This document shows positions 1 to 9,040 of a stretch of DNA of 64,000 nucleotides, in pieces (position 1 is the stretch's first letter; each line of letters begins with the position of its first letter). Source of the DNA: Sphingomonadales bacterium 28-55-16 (GTDB lineage: Bacteria; Pseudomonadota; Alphaproteobacteria; Sphingomonadales; Sphingomonadaceae); the NCBI GenBank assembly GCA_002278855.1, contig NCGG01000005.1, forward strand, positions 49,675 to 113,674, read 5' to 3'. Made by a program: the position numbers and the translations under genes. Below the pieces are notes generated by a model. It ran no database searches. It saw nothing but the letters and a program-made list of their open reading frames with translations, and was not told the origin of the DNA.

Positions 1-92
1 TGACCGAAAAAGTTGATCGAGGCGGCCTTGGCAGCGTCGTTGGCACGCCCGCCTTACCTGATTACAAACCCGGCAGCAGGAACCAGAAATGA
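1..92 (+). CDS. C-terminal end of an upstream gene, probably an MlaD-family substrate-binding protein (partial)
   Basis: Only the last 29 or so codons are inside the window. The reading frame beginning at base 3 is open and ends in TGA at 90-92 with the residues PDYKPGSRNQK. The stop overlaps the ATG of the next gene (ATGA). That next gene encodes an ABC-transport auxiliary lipoprotein, and in sphingomonads such lipoproteins commonly follow the permease, ATPase and MlaD-like genes of an Mla-type lipid transporter. The MlaD identity is therefore inferred from context only; the fragment itself carries no recognisable motif. Confidence 0.5.
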   Translation, partial: TEKVDRGGLGSVVGTPALPDYKPGSRNQK

Positions 93-685
93 TGTTCAGC
101 ACAATATTCGGCACACGCATCCTTGCGTTACCCCTCGTCCTGGCGCTGGGCGCGTGCGTAAGCTTTGGCGACAAAGCGCCAGCGTCTATGCTCGTGCTGA
201 CCGCGGACAATGTGATGACCACAGGCGTTGCCCGCACAGCACCGTCCACCGAAGCCTTGGTCATTCAAACACCAAATGTTCCACGCAAGCTGGACACCAA
301 CCGCATACCTGTCCAGATTGATGCCAGCCGCATCGCCTATCTAAAGGATGCGTTCTGGGCAGATAAGCCAGCCCGACTTATGCAATCCCTATTGGTCGAA
401 ACCGTGTCTGCAAAGAGCAACAAGATGGTGCTGCATGACGCCGATGTCGGCGGCAAAGCCGCGCGTTTATTAGCAGGCAGTTTGATTGAATTTGGCATCG
501 ACGCCTCGTCCAACGAAGCAGTTGTGATTTATGACGCGGTGAAAGTTATCCGCGGCAATGCGACAGAAAAACGAAGATTTGAAGCGCGCAAACCTCTAGC
601 GGCCATCGAAGCTGTGCCAGCTGGTGCAGCGCTAAATTCCGCAGCCAATGATGTCGCAGTCCAAATAGCTGATTGGGTCAGCTGA
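89..685 (+). CDS. ABC-type transport auxiliary lipoprotein (PqiC/DUF330-like)
   Basis: 198-residue lipoprotein. A hydrophobic N-terminal signal (about residues 10-22, LALPLVLALGAC) ends in a lipobox with the lipidated cysteine at about residue 23. The body resembles the periplasmic auxiliary lipoproteins of Mla/Pqi-type ABC transporters: conserved phrases include VIQTPNVPRKLDTNRIPVQ and a C-terminal helix ending in QIADW. The likely role is to help an ABC system move lipids across the periplasm, anchored at the outer membrane. Two ATGs sit in tandem (89 and 92); the first overlaps the stop of the upstream gene, so translation is probably coupled. Family assignment is from overall pattern and is fairly firm; the substrate is unknown. 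Confidence 0.75.
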   Translation: MMFSTIFGTRILALPLVLALGACVSFGDKAPASMLVLTADNVMTTGVARTAPSTEALVIQTPNVPRKLDTNRIPVQIDASRIAYLKDAFWADKPARLMQSLLVETVSAKSNKMVLHDADVGGKAARLLAGSLIEFGIDASSNEAVVIYDAVKVIRGNATEKRRFEARKPLAAIEAVPAGAALNSAANDVAVQIADWVS

Positions 686-689
686 CCGC

Positions 690-1757
690 TTAGCGTCCAA
701 AGCCTTCGGGTAATGGCCATTCTTTTGCGTAACTTGCCATCACCTTGAATAAGGCGCCCATTGATTCCCGCTGAACCAGCCGATTGCGCGCGGCATTGAT
801 GTCGGCGGCCCTGTCAGGATGCGCCTTCAGTAAGCTTTGCGCGCGTTGGTCAATCCCGAGCCCCGAAAGCCATGCGCCTTGCTCCGTCGGTCCGGCCACT
901 GCCAGGCCGCGGGTTTCTGCGCAGTGCGCGAGATCATGAAAATTAACATGGGCCGTCAGATCACAATCGCCGGGATCTGCAAATGGGTCGGCATATTGGT
1001 GGCTTCGAACCGCCTGCAACGTGCTGCCAAGGCCGGGCTGGGTGTGGCCATAATCAATCGTCAACATTGCCCCGCCTTGTTGCGCCAACCTACGTGACAA
1101 TATGTCCATGATGGCCAAGGCATCTGGGCAGGTTTCGTAAATACTGCCAACGGCGGCAACACGAAAATGCTCCGGGATGATGCTATCGGCAATAGGCGCG
1201 CCGGGCATTGCGGCAAAACGTGATCCACGATCACGCACGACCACACGCTCGTGCCAACCACTATGCGTCAATATCATTTGCTGTATCGGCAACGCGTCAA
1301 AAAACTCATTCGCAACAATGAACAAAGGCGCATCGGATGGGAGGCTGTCGAGATTATCATGGAAGCTTGCATCCGGCACGGCGTGCAATTGCTTGGCGCG
1401 CAGCGCCGGACTATTTTCCAAAAAATGGGCAGATGGCGCCCATCCAAAACGCTTCATTGTCCGAAGCGCATCCGCCGCGAGTGTCCCGCGTCCCGGGCCA
1501 AGCTCAATATAATGGCAGCCTGATGGGAGCGCGTGGCGCAGCCAGATATCGCTCAGCCATATGCCGACCATTTCCCCAAACATCTGGCTGATTTCGGGGG
1601 CAGTTATAAAATCACCAGCCGCGCCAAGCGGGTCAGCGCCGCCATAATATGCCGTATTGGCTACGCGCATATATTCGGCAACGCTGACGGGTCCAGACGC
1701 CTCTATTTGCTGTGCAAGGCGAAGTGCTGTCTGCCCGGCGTCAGGCCGCACTGTCAC
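690..1757 (-). CDS. Class I SAM-dependent methyltransferase, MidA/NDUFAF7 family
   Basis: About 355 residues. It carries the SAM-binding glycine motif ELGPGRGTL followed by the family pattern FITAPEISQMFGE near the N terminus, typical of the MidA/NDUFAF7 (DUF185) methyltransferases. The mitochondrial relative methylates an arginine of a complex I subunit; in bacteria the substrate is usually not established. The gene overlaps the end of lgt: I place the start at a GTG at 1757 (an alternative GTG lies at 1751), because a longer reading would run deep into lgt. No strong ribosome site is visible, consistent with translational coupling to lgt. The lgt-midA order is common in alphaproteobacteria. 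Confidence 0.82.
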   Translation of the reverse strand: MTVRPDAGQTALRLAQQIEASGPVSVAEYMRVANTAYYGGADPLGAAGDFITAPEISQMFGEMVGIWLSDIWLRHALPSGCHYIELGPGRGTLAADALRTMKRFGWAPSAHFLENSPALRAKQLHAVPDASFHDNLDSLPSDAPLFIVANEFFDALPIQQMILTHSGWHERVVVRDRGSRFAAMPGAPIADSIIPEHFRVAAVGSIYETCPDALAIMDILSRRLAQQGGAMLTIDYGHTQPGLGSTLQAVRSHQYADPFADPGDCDLTAHVNFHDLAHCAETRGLAVAGPTEQGAWLSGLGIDQRAQSLLKAHPDRAADINAARNRLVQRESMGALFKVMASYAKEWPLPEGFGR

Positions 1758-2607
1758 TGCCGGCCACGGCCTGGGCGCGCTGCTTACGGGCACCCGCTGT
1801 GCACAACAGGAACAGACCAATCACTATCATTGGGATAGTCAACCACTGCCCCATGCTCAGGCCACTTGCTTCCACCAGCCACTGAAGCTGCTGGTCGGGC
1901 TCCCTGAAAAACTCGATAGAAAACCGCGCTGTGCCATAAATGATTGCGGCCATACCCGTCAGGAACCCCGGGCTATACCGCGCCTTGGTTTTCCAGAATA
2001 ATGGCCACAATATCGCTGCCATCAATAGCCCTTCAAGCACCGCTTCATAAAGCTGGCTTGGGTGGCGCGGCAAATCACCGCCATTGGGAAAGACAACGGC
2101 CCATGGTACGTCGGTGACGCGGCCCCAAAGCTCATCATTTACAAAGTTCGCAAGGCGCACGAGGAATATCCCAAAGGGAACGACGCAGGCGACATAATCA
2201 CAGACCCGCAAGAAAGAGATCTTATGCTTGCGCGCCAAAAGCCAGATCGAAAATATGATGCCAATCGCACCGCCATGAAACGACATCCCGCCTTCCCACA
2301 ATTTGAAGACATCCATGGGATTCTGCAAAATAGAAGGTTGGTAAAATAAAATATAACCAATCCGACCGCCCAAAATGATACCCAAGGTGGCGTACAGGAT
2401 TATATCATCGGCTTGCTCACGTGACATTGGCGCGCCGGGACGTGCGAGCAATTTCAGCAACATCCCATAGCCAAGCAAGATGCCAACCAGATATCCAAGC
2501 GAATACCAACGGATTTGGAAGAAGCCGAGGTCAAGGGCAACAGGGCCTACGCCCAGATCCGTGAACTGAATATAGCCAGCAGCCGATGCAATAATCTCGA
2601 ATGTCAC
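1741..2607 (-). CDS. lgt: Prolipoprotein diacylglyceryl transferase
   Basis: 288 residues, an integral membrane protein with about seven hydrophobic segments. It transfers diacylglycerol from phosphatidylglycerol to the lipobox cysteine of prolipoproteins, the first step of lipoprotein maturation in the inner membrane. Key family features seen: the segment GGRIGYILFY, the HGGAIG signature, the RLANFVNDELWG stretch with the essential Asn/Glu region, and HPSQLYEA near the middle. The start is GTG at 2607, preceded by GAGGAAATATT. The 3-prime end overlaps midA. The partner acyltransferase gene lnt is also in this window at about 17.4 kb. Diverges from the acyl-CoA synthetase gene over a 76-base gap. 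Confidence 0.95.
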   Translation of the reverse strand: MTFEIIASAAGYIQFTDLGVGPVALDLGFFQIRWYSLGYLVGILLGYGMLLKLLARPGAPMSREQADDIILYATLGIILGGRIGYILFYQPSILQNPMDVFKLWEGGMSFHGGAIGIIFSIWLLARKHKISFLRVCDYVACVVPFGIFLVRLANFVNDELWGRVTDVPWAVVFPNGGDLPRHPSQLYEAVLEGLLMAAILWPLFWKTKARYSPGFLTGMAAIIYGTARFSIEFFREPDQQLQWLVEASGLSMGQWLTIPMIVIGLFLLCTAGARKQRAQAVAGSDSAA

Positions 2608-2683
2608 AATATTTCCTCAGGATATTTTGACATTCCTATAGAGCGAAATAGAAGGTGCACAAAGAGTTTAGGAGAGAATCAAA

Positions 2684-4381
2684 ATGCCATCCCAATTGGA
2701 CCTTGCAATCGACGCCACTATCGCGCGCCTGATGGATAATGACGGTCCATTATCGATTACGTACACCGAGAAATATGGCGTACAAATGCCGGTTTTCGCC
2801 AAAGCACCCGGAAATATGTCGGACTATCTCGCATTTTTCTGTGCCACCCATGCGGAAAAGGAATTTCTGGTCGATGGCGATATCCGCTTAAGCTTTGCCG
2901 ACACTTATAGCGCGGCACGCGTTCTTGCGGGTGGATTGGTCGAAGGACATGGGCTCCAAAAAGGGGACCGCGTTGGGATTGCTGCACGTAACTCGGCCAA
3001 CTGGATTATCGCCTATATGGCTATTGTCATGGCCGGCGGCGTGGCCACTTTGCTCAATGGCTGGTGGCAAGGTGGCGAACTTGCCGAAGGTATTCGCATG
3101 GTCGGCTGCCGCTTTGTTCTTGCCGACGAACAACGCGCCGCACGGATGACGGGACAGGATCTTGGAGGATGTGAACTGCTCATCATCGGCCATGATTCGC
3201 TTCCATTGGAGGGCCTATCGGTTTTGACCGCAAAGGGCGGTGGCGCTGCAACCGCCCTGCCCGCAATCGACCCGCTCGATAACGCGACAATTTTGTACAC
3301 ATCTGGTTCCACAGGACAGTCTAAAGGCGCTATCTCTGACCATCGGGCCGTGGTGCAGGGGGCAATGAGCTATGTCGGGCAAACGCTCGTGTTTTTCGAG
3401 CTTTTGACGTCAACCGGTCAGGAAATGCCGGCGCAACCGTCAGCGCTTGTCAATGTGCCCTTGTTCCACGTCACCGCATCAATACCACTCGTGCTGCAAA
3501 GCTTCGCCATTGGCCGCAAACTGGTGTTGATGCCCAAATGGGACGCCGAAGAGGCAATGCGCATCATTGAAAAGGAACGGATCACCTATTTCGTGGGCGT
3601 CCCGTTGATGAGCATTGAGCTTGCAACGCATCCGGCACGCCACAAATATGATCTCACAAGCTGCACCGCTTTTGCAGCAGGCGGCGCGCCGCGTCCTGTC
3701 GAGCATGTCAAAAAAATCCGTAAGGAAATGAGTTGGGGCTATCCATTATTGGGATATGGTCTCACCGAAACCAACGGCGTTGGCTGTGGCAACTTCACAG
3801 ACAATTATCTTGAGAAGCCCACCAGCACCGGTCCAGCAACAAAACCGCTCGTCGAAGTCCAAATGCTCGACGATGATGGCAATGTTTTGCCGCAAGGTGA
3901 GCGCGGTGAAGTCGGCATTCGCACGATCGCCAACTTCAATGGCTATTGGAACAACGAAGGCGCCACCCGCGATGCCTTTACCGCAGATGGATTCTTCCGG
4001 ACAGGCGACATTGGGTATCTGGACGAGGACGGCTATCTGTTCATCGTGGACCGCAAGAAAGACATCATCATCCGCGGCGGCGAAAATATTAGCTGCCCCG
4101 AGGTTGAAGCTGCAGCTTATGAGCATGACTCCATCGTCGAGCTATCCGTGTTTGGCATCGCCGATGACAAATATGGAGAGGTTCCGGGCATCGTCTACCA
4201 GACAAAAGACGGCGTCACGCTGACGGCAGAAGAGCTGAAAGCCTTTTTGGCTCCACGCCTTGCGCCGTTCAAAATCCCTGCGCATTTCTGGCAAGTAAAT
4301 GAACCATTGCCGCGCTTGGGCACGCAGAAGATTGACCGGGTAACGCTGCGACGCGAATATAATGCCAAGATATCTGCTTGA
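2684..4381 (+). CDS. Class I adenylate-forming acyl-CoA synthetase
   Basis: 565 residues. AMP-binding enzyme that activates a carboxylic acid with ATP and joins it to CoA. Motifs in order: the P-loop YTSGSTGQSKG at about residue 204, YGLTETNG at about 358, the hinge and adenylate-binding stretch VDRKKDIIIRGGENI at about 454, and the C-terminal catalytic lysine in LGTQKIDR at about 553. The length and the C-terminal domain fit fatty- or aryl-acyl-CoA ligases; the exact acid cannot be told from sequence. A clear ribosome site (TTTAGGAGAGAATCAAA) precedes the ATG. Followed after 37 bases by glnD. Confidence 0.88.
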   Translation: MPSQLDLAIDATIARLMDNDGPLSITYTEKYGVQMPVFAKAPGNMSDYLAFFCATHAEKEFLVDGDIRLSFADTYSAARVLAGGLVEGHGLQKGDRVGIAARNSANWIIAYMAIVMAGGVATLLNGWWQGGELAEGIRMVGCRFVLADEQRAARMTGQDLGGCELLIIGHDSLPLEGLSVLTAKGGGAATALPAIDPLDNATILYTSGSTGQSKGAISDHRAVVQGAMSYVGQTLVFFELLTSTGQEMPAQPSALVNVPLFHVTASIPLVLQSFAIGRKLVLMPKWDAEEAMRIIEKERITYFVGVPLMSIELATHPARHKYDLTSCTAFAAGGAPRPVEHVKKIRKEMSWGYPLLGYGLTETNGVGCGNFTDNYLEKPTSTGPATKPLVEVQMLDDDGNVLPQGERGEVGIRTIANFNGYWNNEGATRDAFTADGFFRTGDIGYLDEDGYLFIVDRKKDIIIRGGENISCPEVEAAAYEHDSIVELSVFGIADDKYGEVPGIVYQTKDGVTLTAEELKAFLAPRLAPFKIPAHFWQVNEPLPRLGTQKIDRVTLRREYNAKISA

Positions 4382-4418
4382 TGCTGACATGATGCCACTT
4401 CGCGACTAAGGTCGCCTG

Positions 4419-7178
4419 ATGACATCAACAGCAGAACGCATCAGCAAGCAGCGCGACATTATCGACCGGAGCGCGCTTGCTGAAAAAATAGAGGGCGTGG
4501 TGCGCGCGCACAGCGCGCAAGCGCAGCGGCCGCACCTACTCGAAATTCTGCAAGTCGCGCTTGCCGACGGTCGTGCGGAAATAAAACGGCGCCTGAGTGA
4601 GCAGCCGTCGCAGGGCTATCGTGCGTCGGCTGAACAGGCGTTTTTAATAGATCAGATTGTCCGGCTGATTTATGATTATGTGACCGTTCATGCCTATCCA
4701 GCGGCCAACCGTACGGCATCAGAGCGGATAGCCGTGCTTGCGGTGGGCGGCTATGGCCGCGGCGAAATGGCGCCGCATAGCGACGTCGATATCGCCTTTG
4801 TTACCCCCTACAAGCGCAGCTCTTGGACAGAGCAAGTTGTCGAGGCGATCCTGTATATCTTGTGGGATCTTGGCCTGAAAGTTGGCCAGTCCAGCAGATC
4901 CTTAGATGAAACTGTCAAAATGGCGCAGGAGGATTTGACCATTCGAACGGCCTTGCTGGAGAGCAGGTTCGTGTGGGGCGACCGCGGGGTGTATGAAGAG
5001 GCATCGCTGCGCTTCTGGAAAGAAGTGGTGGCGCATACAGCGCCTGACTTCGTCCGATTAAAAATGGCAGAGCGCGATGACCGGCATAAGCGGATGGGCG
5101 ACAGCCGCTATGTTGTGGAGCCCAATATTAAGGATGGCAAAGGCGGCCTTCGCGATCTGCATACGCTGTATTGGATCGGGAAATATGTCCACAAAGTGTC
5201 TGCGGCATCGGAACTGGTGCATGTGGGACTGCTGAGCGCAGACGAATATAACCGCTTTAGAAAAGCCGAAAATTTCTTATGGGCCGTCAGGTGCCACATG
5301 CACAATCTAACAGGTCGCGCGGAAGAGCGCCTGACGTTTGATCTGCAGCGCGAAGTGGCAGAATTGATGCAATTCGCTGATCGTCCCGGCCGTTCAGCGG
5401 TCGAACGGTTCATGCAATATTATTTTCTCAACGCCAAAACGGTCGGCGACGTAACGGGTTTGTTTCTGGCGCATTTGGATGAAGCGATGGCGCAAAAAGG
5501 GCGCCGTTTCATCCCAAGCTTCATCCGCAAACCACGCAAGCTGAATGGCTTTCAACTGGACAGGGGGCGGCTCGCGTTACCTGATGACGGATTTTTCGCG
5601 CGCGACCCAGTGCGCCTGCTTGAAATCTTCCATTTGGCCGACTTGCATGAATTGGAAATCCACCCCTTAGCGATGCGCGCAGCACAAAGGGATGCGCGGC
5701 TGGTGGATAAGGTCGTACGCCGTGATCCCAAAGCCAACGCGCTGTTCTTGGATATCCTAACGTCGCCGCGCGATCCGGAGACGGTTCTGCGCTGGATGAA
5801 TGAATCGACTATTTTTGGCCGTTTTGTTCCTGAATTTCGCCGGGTCGTCGCGCAAATGCAGTTCGACATGTACCACCATTATACGGTCGACGAACATTCC
5901 ATCCGCGCCATTGGCTTGCTGGCCGATATCAATCGCGGGAAGTTGAAACAGGACCATCCACTTTCAACGGTCATCGTCCAGCAAATCGTCAGTAAGCGGC
6001 TTTTGTTTGTCGCAACTTTGCTGCATGACATTGCAAAGGGTCGTGGCGGCGACCACAGCGTTTTGGGCGCGCAAGTGGCCGAGACTTTATGCCCGCGTTT
6101 GGGGCTTTCACCCGCCGAAACCGAAACCGTGGCATGGCTGGTGCGTTTCCATCTATTGATGTCGGCCACTGCGTTCAAACGGGACCTAGCTGACTTTAAA
6201 ACCATTTTGGATTTTGCCCAAGCGGTTCAATCTCCAGAGCGACTGAAGCTTCTGCTGGTGCTCACCGTGGTTGATATCCGCGCAGTTGGACCAGGTGTAT
6301 GGAACAGTTGGAAACGGCAATTGTTATCGGACCTGTATGAGGCCACCGAAGAAGTGCTTCGTTTGGGTCATAAACAAAGGGGCCGTGACGAAAGGATCGC
6401 ATCGAAAAAGGCAGAGCTGGAATCGGCCTTACGATTGCCTTCGGAAGAATTTGCGGCATTCGCCAAAAGGCTACCTGACGCCTATTGGATAGCGGAGCCC
6501 GATGACATCATTGTGCGTAACGCACGGCATCTGCTCAAAAATGCGGGGACCGAGCTGGCCATTGACGCGTGTTTCTACCCCGATCGAGGGGCAACGCTGG
6601 TCACTGTTTTTGCAGCAGATCATCCGGGCCTTTTCTACCGAATTGCGGGCGCCATCCATCTGGCTGGCGGCAACATTATCGATGCGCGTATTCATACCAG
6701 TAGCGACGGTATGGCGGTCGATAACTTCCTCATTCAAGACCCGCTGGGTCGCCCCTTCCAAGAACAAGGGCAGTTAAACCGTCTGAAGCGCAACATTGAG
6801 GAAGCCCTCACAAATCGCGCCAAATTGATGACCCAACTCGACGCTAAGCCAAAGGCGCTGCGCCGGGCTGACGCGTTTAAAATTGCGCCATCGGTATTGA
6901 TCGATAATCAGGCGTCAAACCGGTTTACCGTGATTGAAGTCAACGCCCTCGATCGCCCCGCCTTGCTGAACAATCTTGCGCTTGCCCTGTTTGAATCCAA
7001 GGTCACATTACACAGCGCGCATATTGCCACCTATGGCGAACGGGCGGTCGACACATTTTATGTCACCGACTTGTTTGGCGCGAAAATCGAAAACAAGAAT
7101 AAACTAAAGGCGCTCGAAGCGCGACTTTTGGAAGCAGCGACCGTGAAGGCCAGGCCTAAAGCCAAAGCGGCTGCCTAA
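4419..7178 (+). CDS. glnD: [Protein-PII] uridylyltransferase / uridylyl-removing enzyme
   Basis: 919 residues, the usual length. The bifunctional nitrogen sensor adds or removes UMP on PII proteins in response to glutamine. Domains in order: nucleotidyltransferase with GGYGRGEMAPHSDVDI (about residues 110-125), the GlnD linker with KDGKGGLRDLHTLYW, an HD phosphohydrolase domain with LLHDIAKGRGGDHS at about 530, and two C-terminal ACT domains starting near 727 (ADHPGLFYRIAG) and 834 (LDRPALLNNLA) that sense glutamine. The C-terminal tail is rich in Lys and Ala. A bidirectional terminator follows at about 7.22 kb. ptsP, another nitrogen-signalling gene, is also in the window. Confidence 0.96.
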   Translation: MTSTAERISKQRDIIDRSALAEKIEGVVRAHSAQAQRPHLLEILQVALADGRAEIKRRLSEQPSQGYRASAEQAFLIDQIVRLIYDYVTVHAYPAANRTASERIAVLAVGGYGRGEMAPHSDVDIAFVTPYKRSSWTEQVVEAILYILWDLGLKVGQSSRSLDETVKMAQEDLTIRTALLESRFVWGDRGVYEEASLRFWKEVVAHTAPDFVRLKMAERDDRHKRMGDSRYVVEPNIKDGKGGLRDLHTLYWIGKYVHKVSAASELVHVGLLSADEYNRFRKAENFLWAVRCHMHNLTGRAEERLTFDLQREVAELMQFADRPGRSAVERFMQYYFLNAKTVGDVTGLFLAHLDEAMAQKGRRFIPSFIRKPRKLNGFQLDRGRLALPDDGFFARDPVRLLEIFHLADLHELEIHPLAMRAAQRDARLVDKVVRRDPKANALFLDILTSPRDPETVLRWMNESTIFGRFVPEFRRVVAQMQFDMYHHYTVDEHSIRAIGLLADINRGKLKQDHPLSTVIVQQIVSKRLLFVATLLHDIAKGRGGDHSVLGAQVAETLCPRLGLSPAETETVAWLVRFHLLMSATAFKRDLADFKTILDFAQAVQSPERLKLLLVLTVVDIRAVGPGVWNSWKRQLLSDLYEATEEVLRLGHKQRGRDERIASKKAELESALRLPSEEFAAFAKRLPDAYWIAEPDDIIVRNARHLLKNAGTELAIDACFYPDRGATLVTVFAADHPGLFYRIAGAIHLAGGNIIDARIHTSSDGMAVDNFLIQDPLGRPFQEQGQLNRLKRNIEEALTNRAKLMTQLDAKPKALRRADAFKIAPSVLIDNQASNRFTVIEVNALDRPALLNNLALALFESKVTLHSAHIATYGERAVDTFYVTDLFGAKIENKNKLKALEARLLEAATVKARPKAKAAA

Positions 7179-7220
7179 GCCGCTCTCAGATATATCGCAC
7201 ATGGTAGCCAAAGCGCGCAC

Positions 7221-7254
7221 AAAAAAAGGCCAGTCTTTCGACTGGCCTTTTTTC
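7221..7254. terminator. Bidirectional rho-independent terminator between glnD and the OmpA-family gene
   Basis: A perfect inverted repeat AAAGGCCAGTC / GACTGGCCTTT with a four-base loop (TTTC), flanked by a run of A on one side and T on the other. It therefore works in both directions. It sits between the convergent ends of glnD and the OmpA-family gene. Confidence 0.9.
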
Positions 7255-7276
7255 TAAAATCACATCAGTTTGGAAA

Positions 7277-8398
7277 TTACATTCCCGAACCTGGACCATA
7301 AGTAACTTCAACGCGACGGTTTTGCGGTTCACGCTCACCATCAGCGGTTTGTACCAGAGGTGCAGTTTCACCGAATGCTTCGGTGCTGATTGCGCCGCCA
7401 GCAACGCCCTTGGTTTCAAGATACGCACGCACGGTATCGTTACGACGCTGCGAGAGGCCAACGTTATACTTTGCGGTACCCGACTTATCGGCGTGACCAG
7501 CAAGCATAACCTTTGCCATGCCGCAGTTCGCATATTGCGCAACAGCATTATCCAAAACCGAAGCCGCGTCAGGACGCAGGTTCGAATTATCCCAATCGAA
7601 GAATACGATATATGGGCCCGTGTTGCAAACCGGCGCAGGTGGCGGCGGTGGCGGCGGTGCGGGTGGAGCTACATAGACGGGTGGTGGCGGTGGGGGTGCC
7701 ACTTCAACTGGTGCAGGTGCACCACCGAAGTTATAAATCAGGCTGCCCATGACGCTGTGCGAACGGAAGCGTGTGTCGACTGTACGGCCCAGACGATCAA
7801 CCATGTTGACCTTGTCCGCGTTGAAGAAACGATACTTCAAGCCCACATCCCAGCTATCGCTCAATGGCGCGCGGATGCCAGCAAGTGCCTGCCATGCGAA
7901 ACCAGTATCGGAGTCGTCAAGGAATGTTGGCGCTGCAAAAACAGTTTGCACGTCAATACGCGCAACACCGACGCCGCCGCCGACAAAGCCCTGAATGCCG
8001 TCATCGTCACCGAAGTCGAGCAATCCATTGACCATGAAGCTCAATGCACTTGCATCACCAGAGGTGGTGTACGTGCCGGCGCCTGCCAAAGTGGCACCTG
8101 ATCCGCTTGGGATTTGTGGTGTCTGGCTGTTAAAATCAACAACATCGGACATCCGATAGGATACTTCTGATTCCAGACGGAAGCCGCCAAAATCATAACC
8201 GACGACGCCGCCGAAATCGTAACTCTTCTTTGTGCCGATCGTCGCCGCATCATTCAGCGTGCCGATATCCAAGCTCAGGTCTTCTACAATCATGGCACCG
8301 CCATCAACTCCGACATACCACTGGTCGTCGCGGGCCAAAGCCGGTGATGCCAGAGCAGTAGAAGCGAGCGCCAAACCTATGGCTAACTTACGCATCAA
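7277..8398 (-). CDS. OmpA-family outer membrane protein (beta-barrel plus peptidoglycan-binding domain)
   Basis: 373 residues. A signal peptide (about residues 1-22, cut after SPALA) leads into an N-terminal eight-strand-type beta-barrel, as in the OmpA/opacity family. A proline-rich linker (about residues 228-257, runs of P broken by VYVAPPA) follows. The C-terminal OmpA domain (about 262-370) has the peptidoglycan-binding pattern: IVFFDWDNSNL, AGHADKSG, and LSQRRNDTVRAYLE with NRRVEV near the end. Likely an abundant structural protein tying the outer membrane to the wall. The ATG is preceded by AGGGGAAAGTTG. The 157 bases upstream hold its promoter region, but I could not fix the -35 and -10 boxes. 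Confidence 0.92.
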   Translation of the reverse strand: MMRKLAIGLALASTALASPALARDDQWYVGVDGGAMIVEDLSLDIGTLNDAATIGTKKSYDFGGVVGYDFGGFRLESEVSYRMSDVVDFNSQTPQIPSGSGATLAGAGTYTTSGDASALSFMVNGLLDFGDDDGIQGFVGGGVGVARIDVQTVFAAPTFLDDSDTGFAWQALAGIRAPLSDSWDVGLKYRFFNADKVNMVDRLGRTVDTRFRSHSVMGSLIYNFGGAPAPVEVAPPPPPPVYVAPPAPPPPPPPAPVCNTGPYIVFFDWDNSNLRPDAASVLDNAVAQYANCGMAKVMLAGHADKSGTAKYNVGLSQRRNDTVRAYLETKGVAGGAISTEAFGETAPLVQTADGEREPQNRRVEVTYGPGSGM

Positions 8399-8555
8399 CT
8401 TTCCCCTTTTCTATCTTAGGAATGTAAATTCGAGAACCTTGGTTTACCGATTATGTTCCACCTATGCAAGCCGCTATGTACCTATACTGTTGCAAAAATG
8501 TCGCCATCTTTCGCAATTTCTGATTATTTTCAGCCACTTTGTGCAACGGGCCGAT

Positions 8556-9005
8556 TTAGGATGCACACATACCAATCGACCGCAAATATTGTAAAATTGT
8601 GGTAAGCGCGGCGCGCGCTTCAGCGTCAATAAAGGCGCCGCCGACAGGCAATGATATCAGGGGCGCGTTGCTCCATTGGCCCGCAACATAGTGGCTTTGC
8701 TGCTCCTCCGACTTGTTCCATAATCGCATGCCATTTTGGGGCACTGCAAATCTCCAGCTGCCCCCCGTCCAGATTGCAATTTGCCCGGATCTATTTGCCC
8801 ATAAGCCCGACGCTGCGGCACCGATCAACCAACATTTCCCATTGTCAACATCCGTCACCGCTGGCGGCACAGATTGGGTGTTTTCAACCGCGATATGGAT
8901 AAGCGCGTCGATCAGGACCAACGCCTCATTATGGGTTATTTCTTTCTGTGCTTGTGACACCGCCAAAAGCGGCAATCGATGACGGCCAGTTTCAAGATCC
9001 GGCAT
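8556..9005 (-). CDS. DUF2793 domain protein at the end of a GTA/prophage-like cluster
   Basis: 149 residues. The pattern LPLLAVSQAQKEITHNEAL followed by DVDNGKCWLIG, ANRSGQIAIWTGGSWRF and GMRLW matches DUF2793, a short domain found at the tail end of gene-transfer-agent and phage clusters in sphingomonads and other alphaproteobacteria. It may be a tail-tip or fibre part; the function is not known. The start at 9005 is chosen because it has an excellent ribosome site (AGGAGGTCAC). Longer readings to 9302 would overlap the tail-protein gene. It follows the tail-protein remnant by 35 bases and probably shares its transcript. Confidence 0.75.
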   Translation of the reverse strand: MPDLETGRHRLPLLAVSQAQKEITHNEALVLIDALIHIAVENTQSVPPAVTDVDNGKCWLIGAAASGLWANRSGQIAIWTGGSWRFAVPQNGMRLWNKSEEQQSHYVAGQWSNAPLISLPVGGAFIDAEARAALTTILQYLRSIGMCAS

Positions 9006-9040
9006 GTGACCTCCTATATTATGATATCGGATGTGCGTGT

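Noticed and set aside
7322..8101. A 259-codon open frame opposite the OmpA-family gene
   Set aside because: Antisense shadow of a clear OmpA-type gene with low-complexity Trp/Arg/Cys-rich text.
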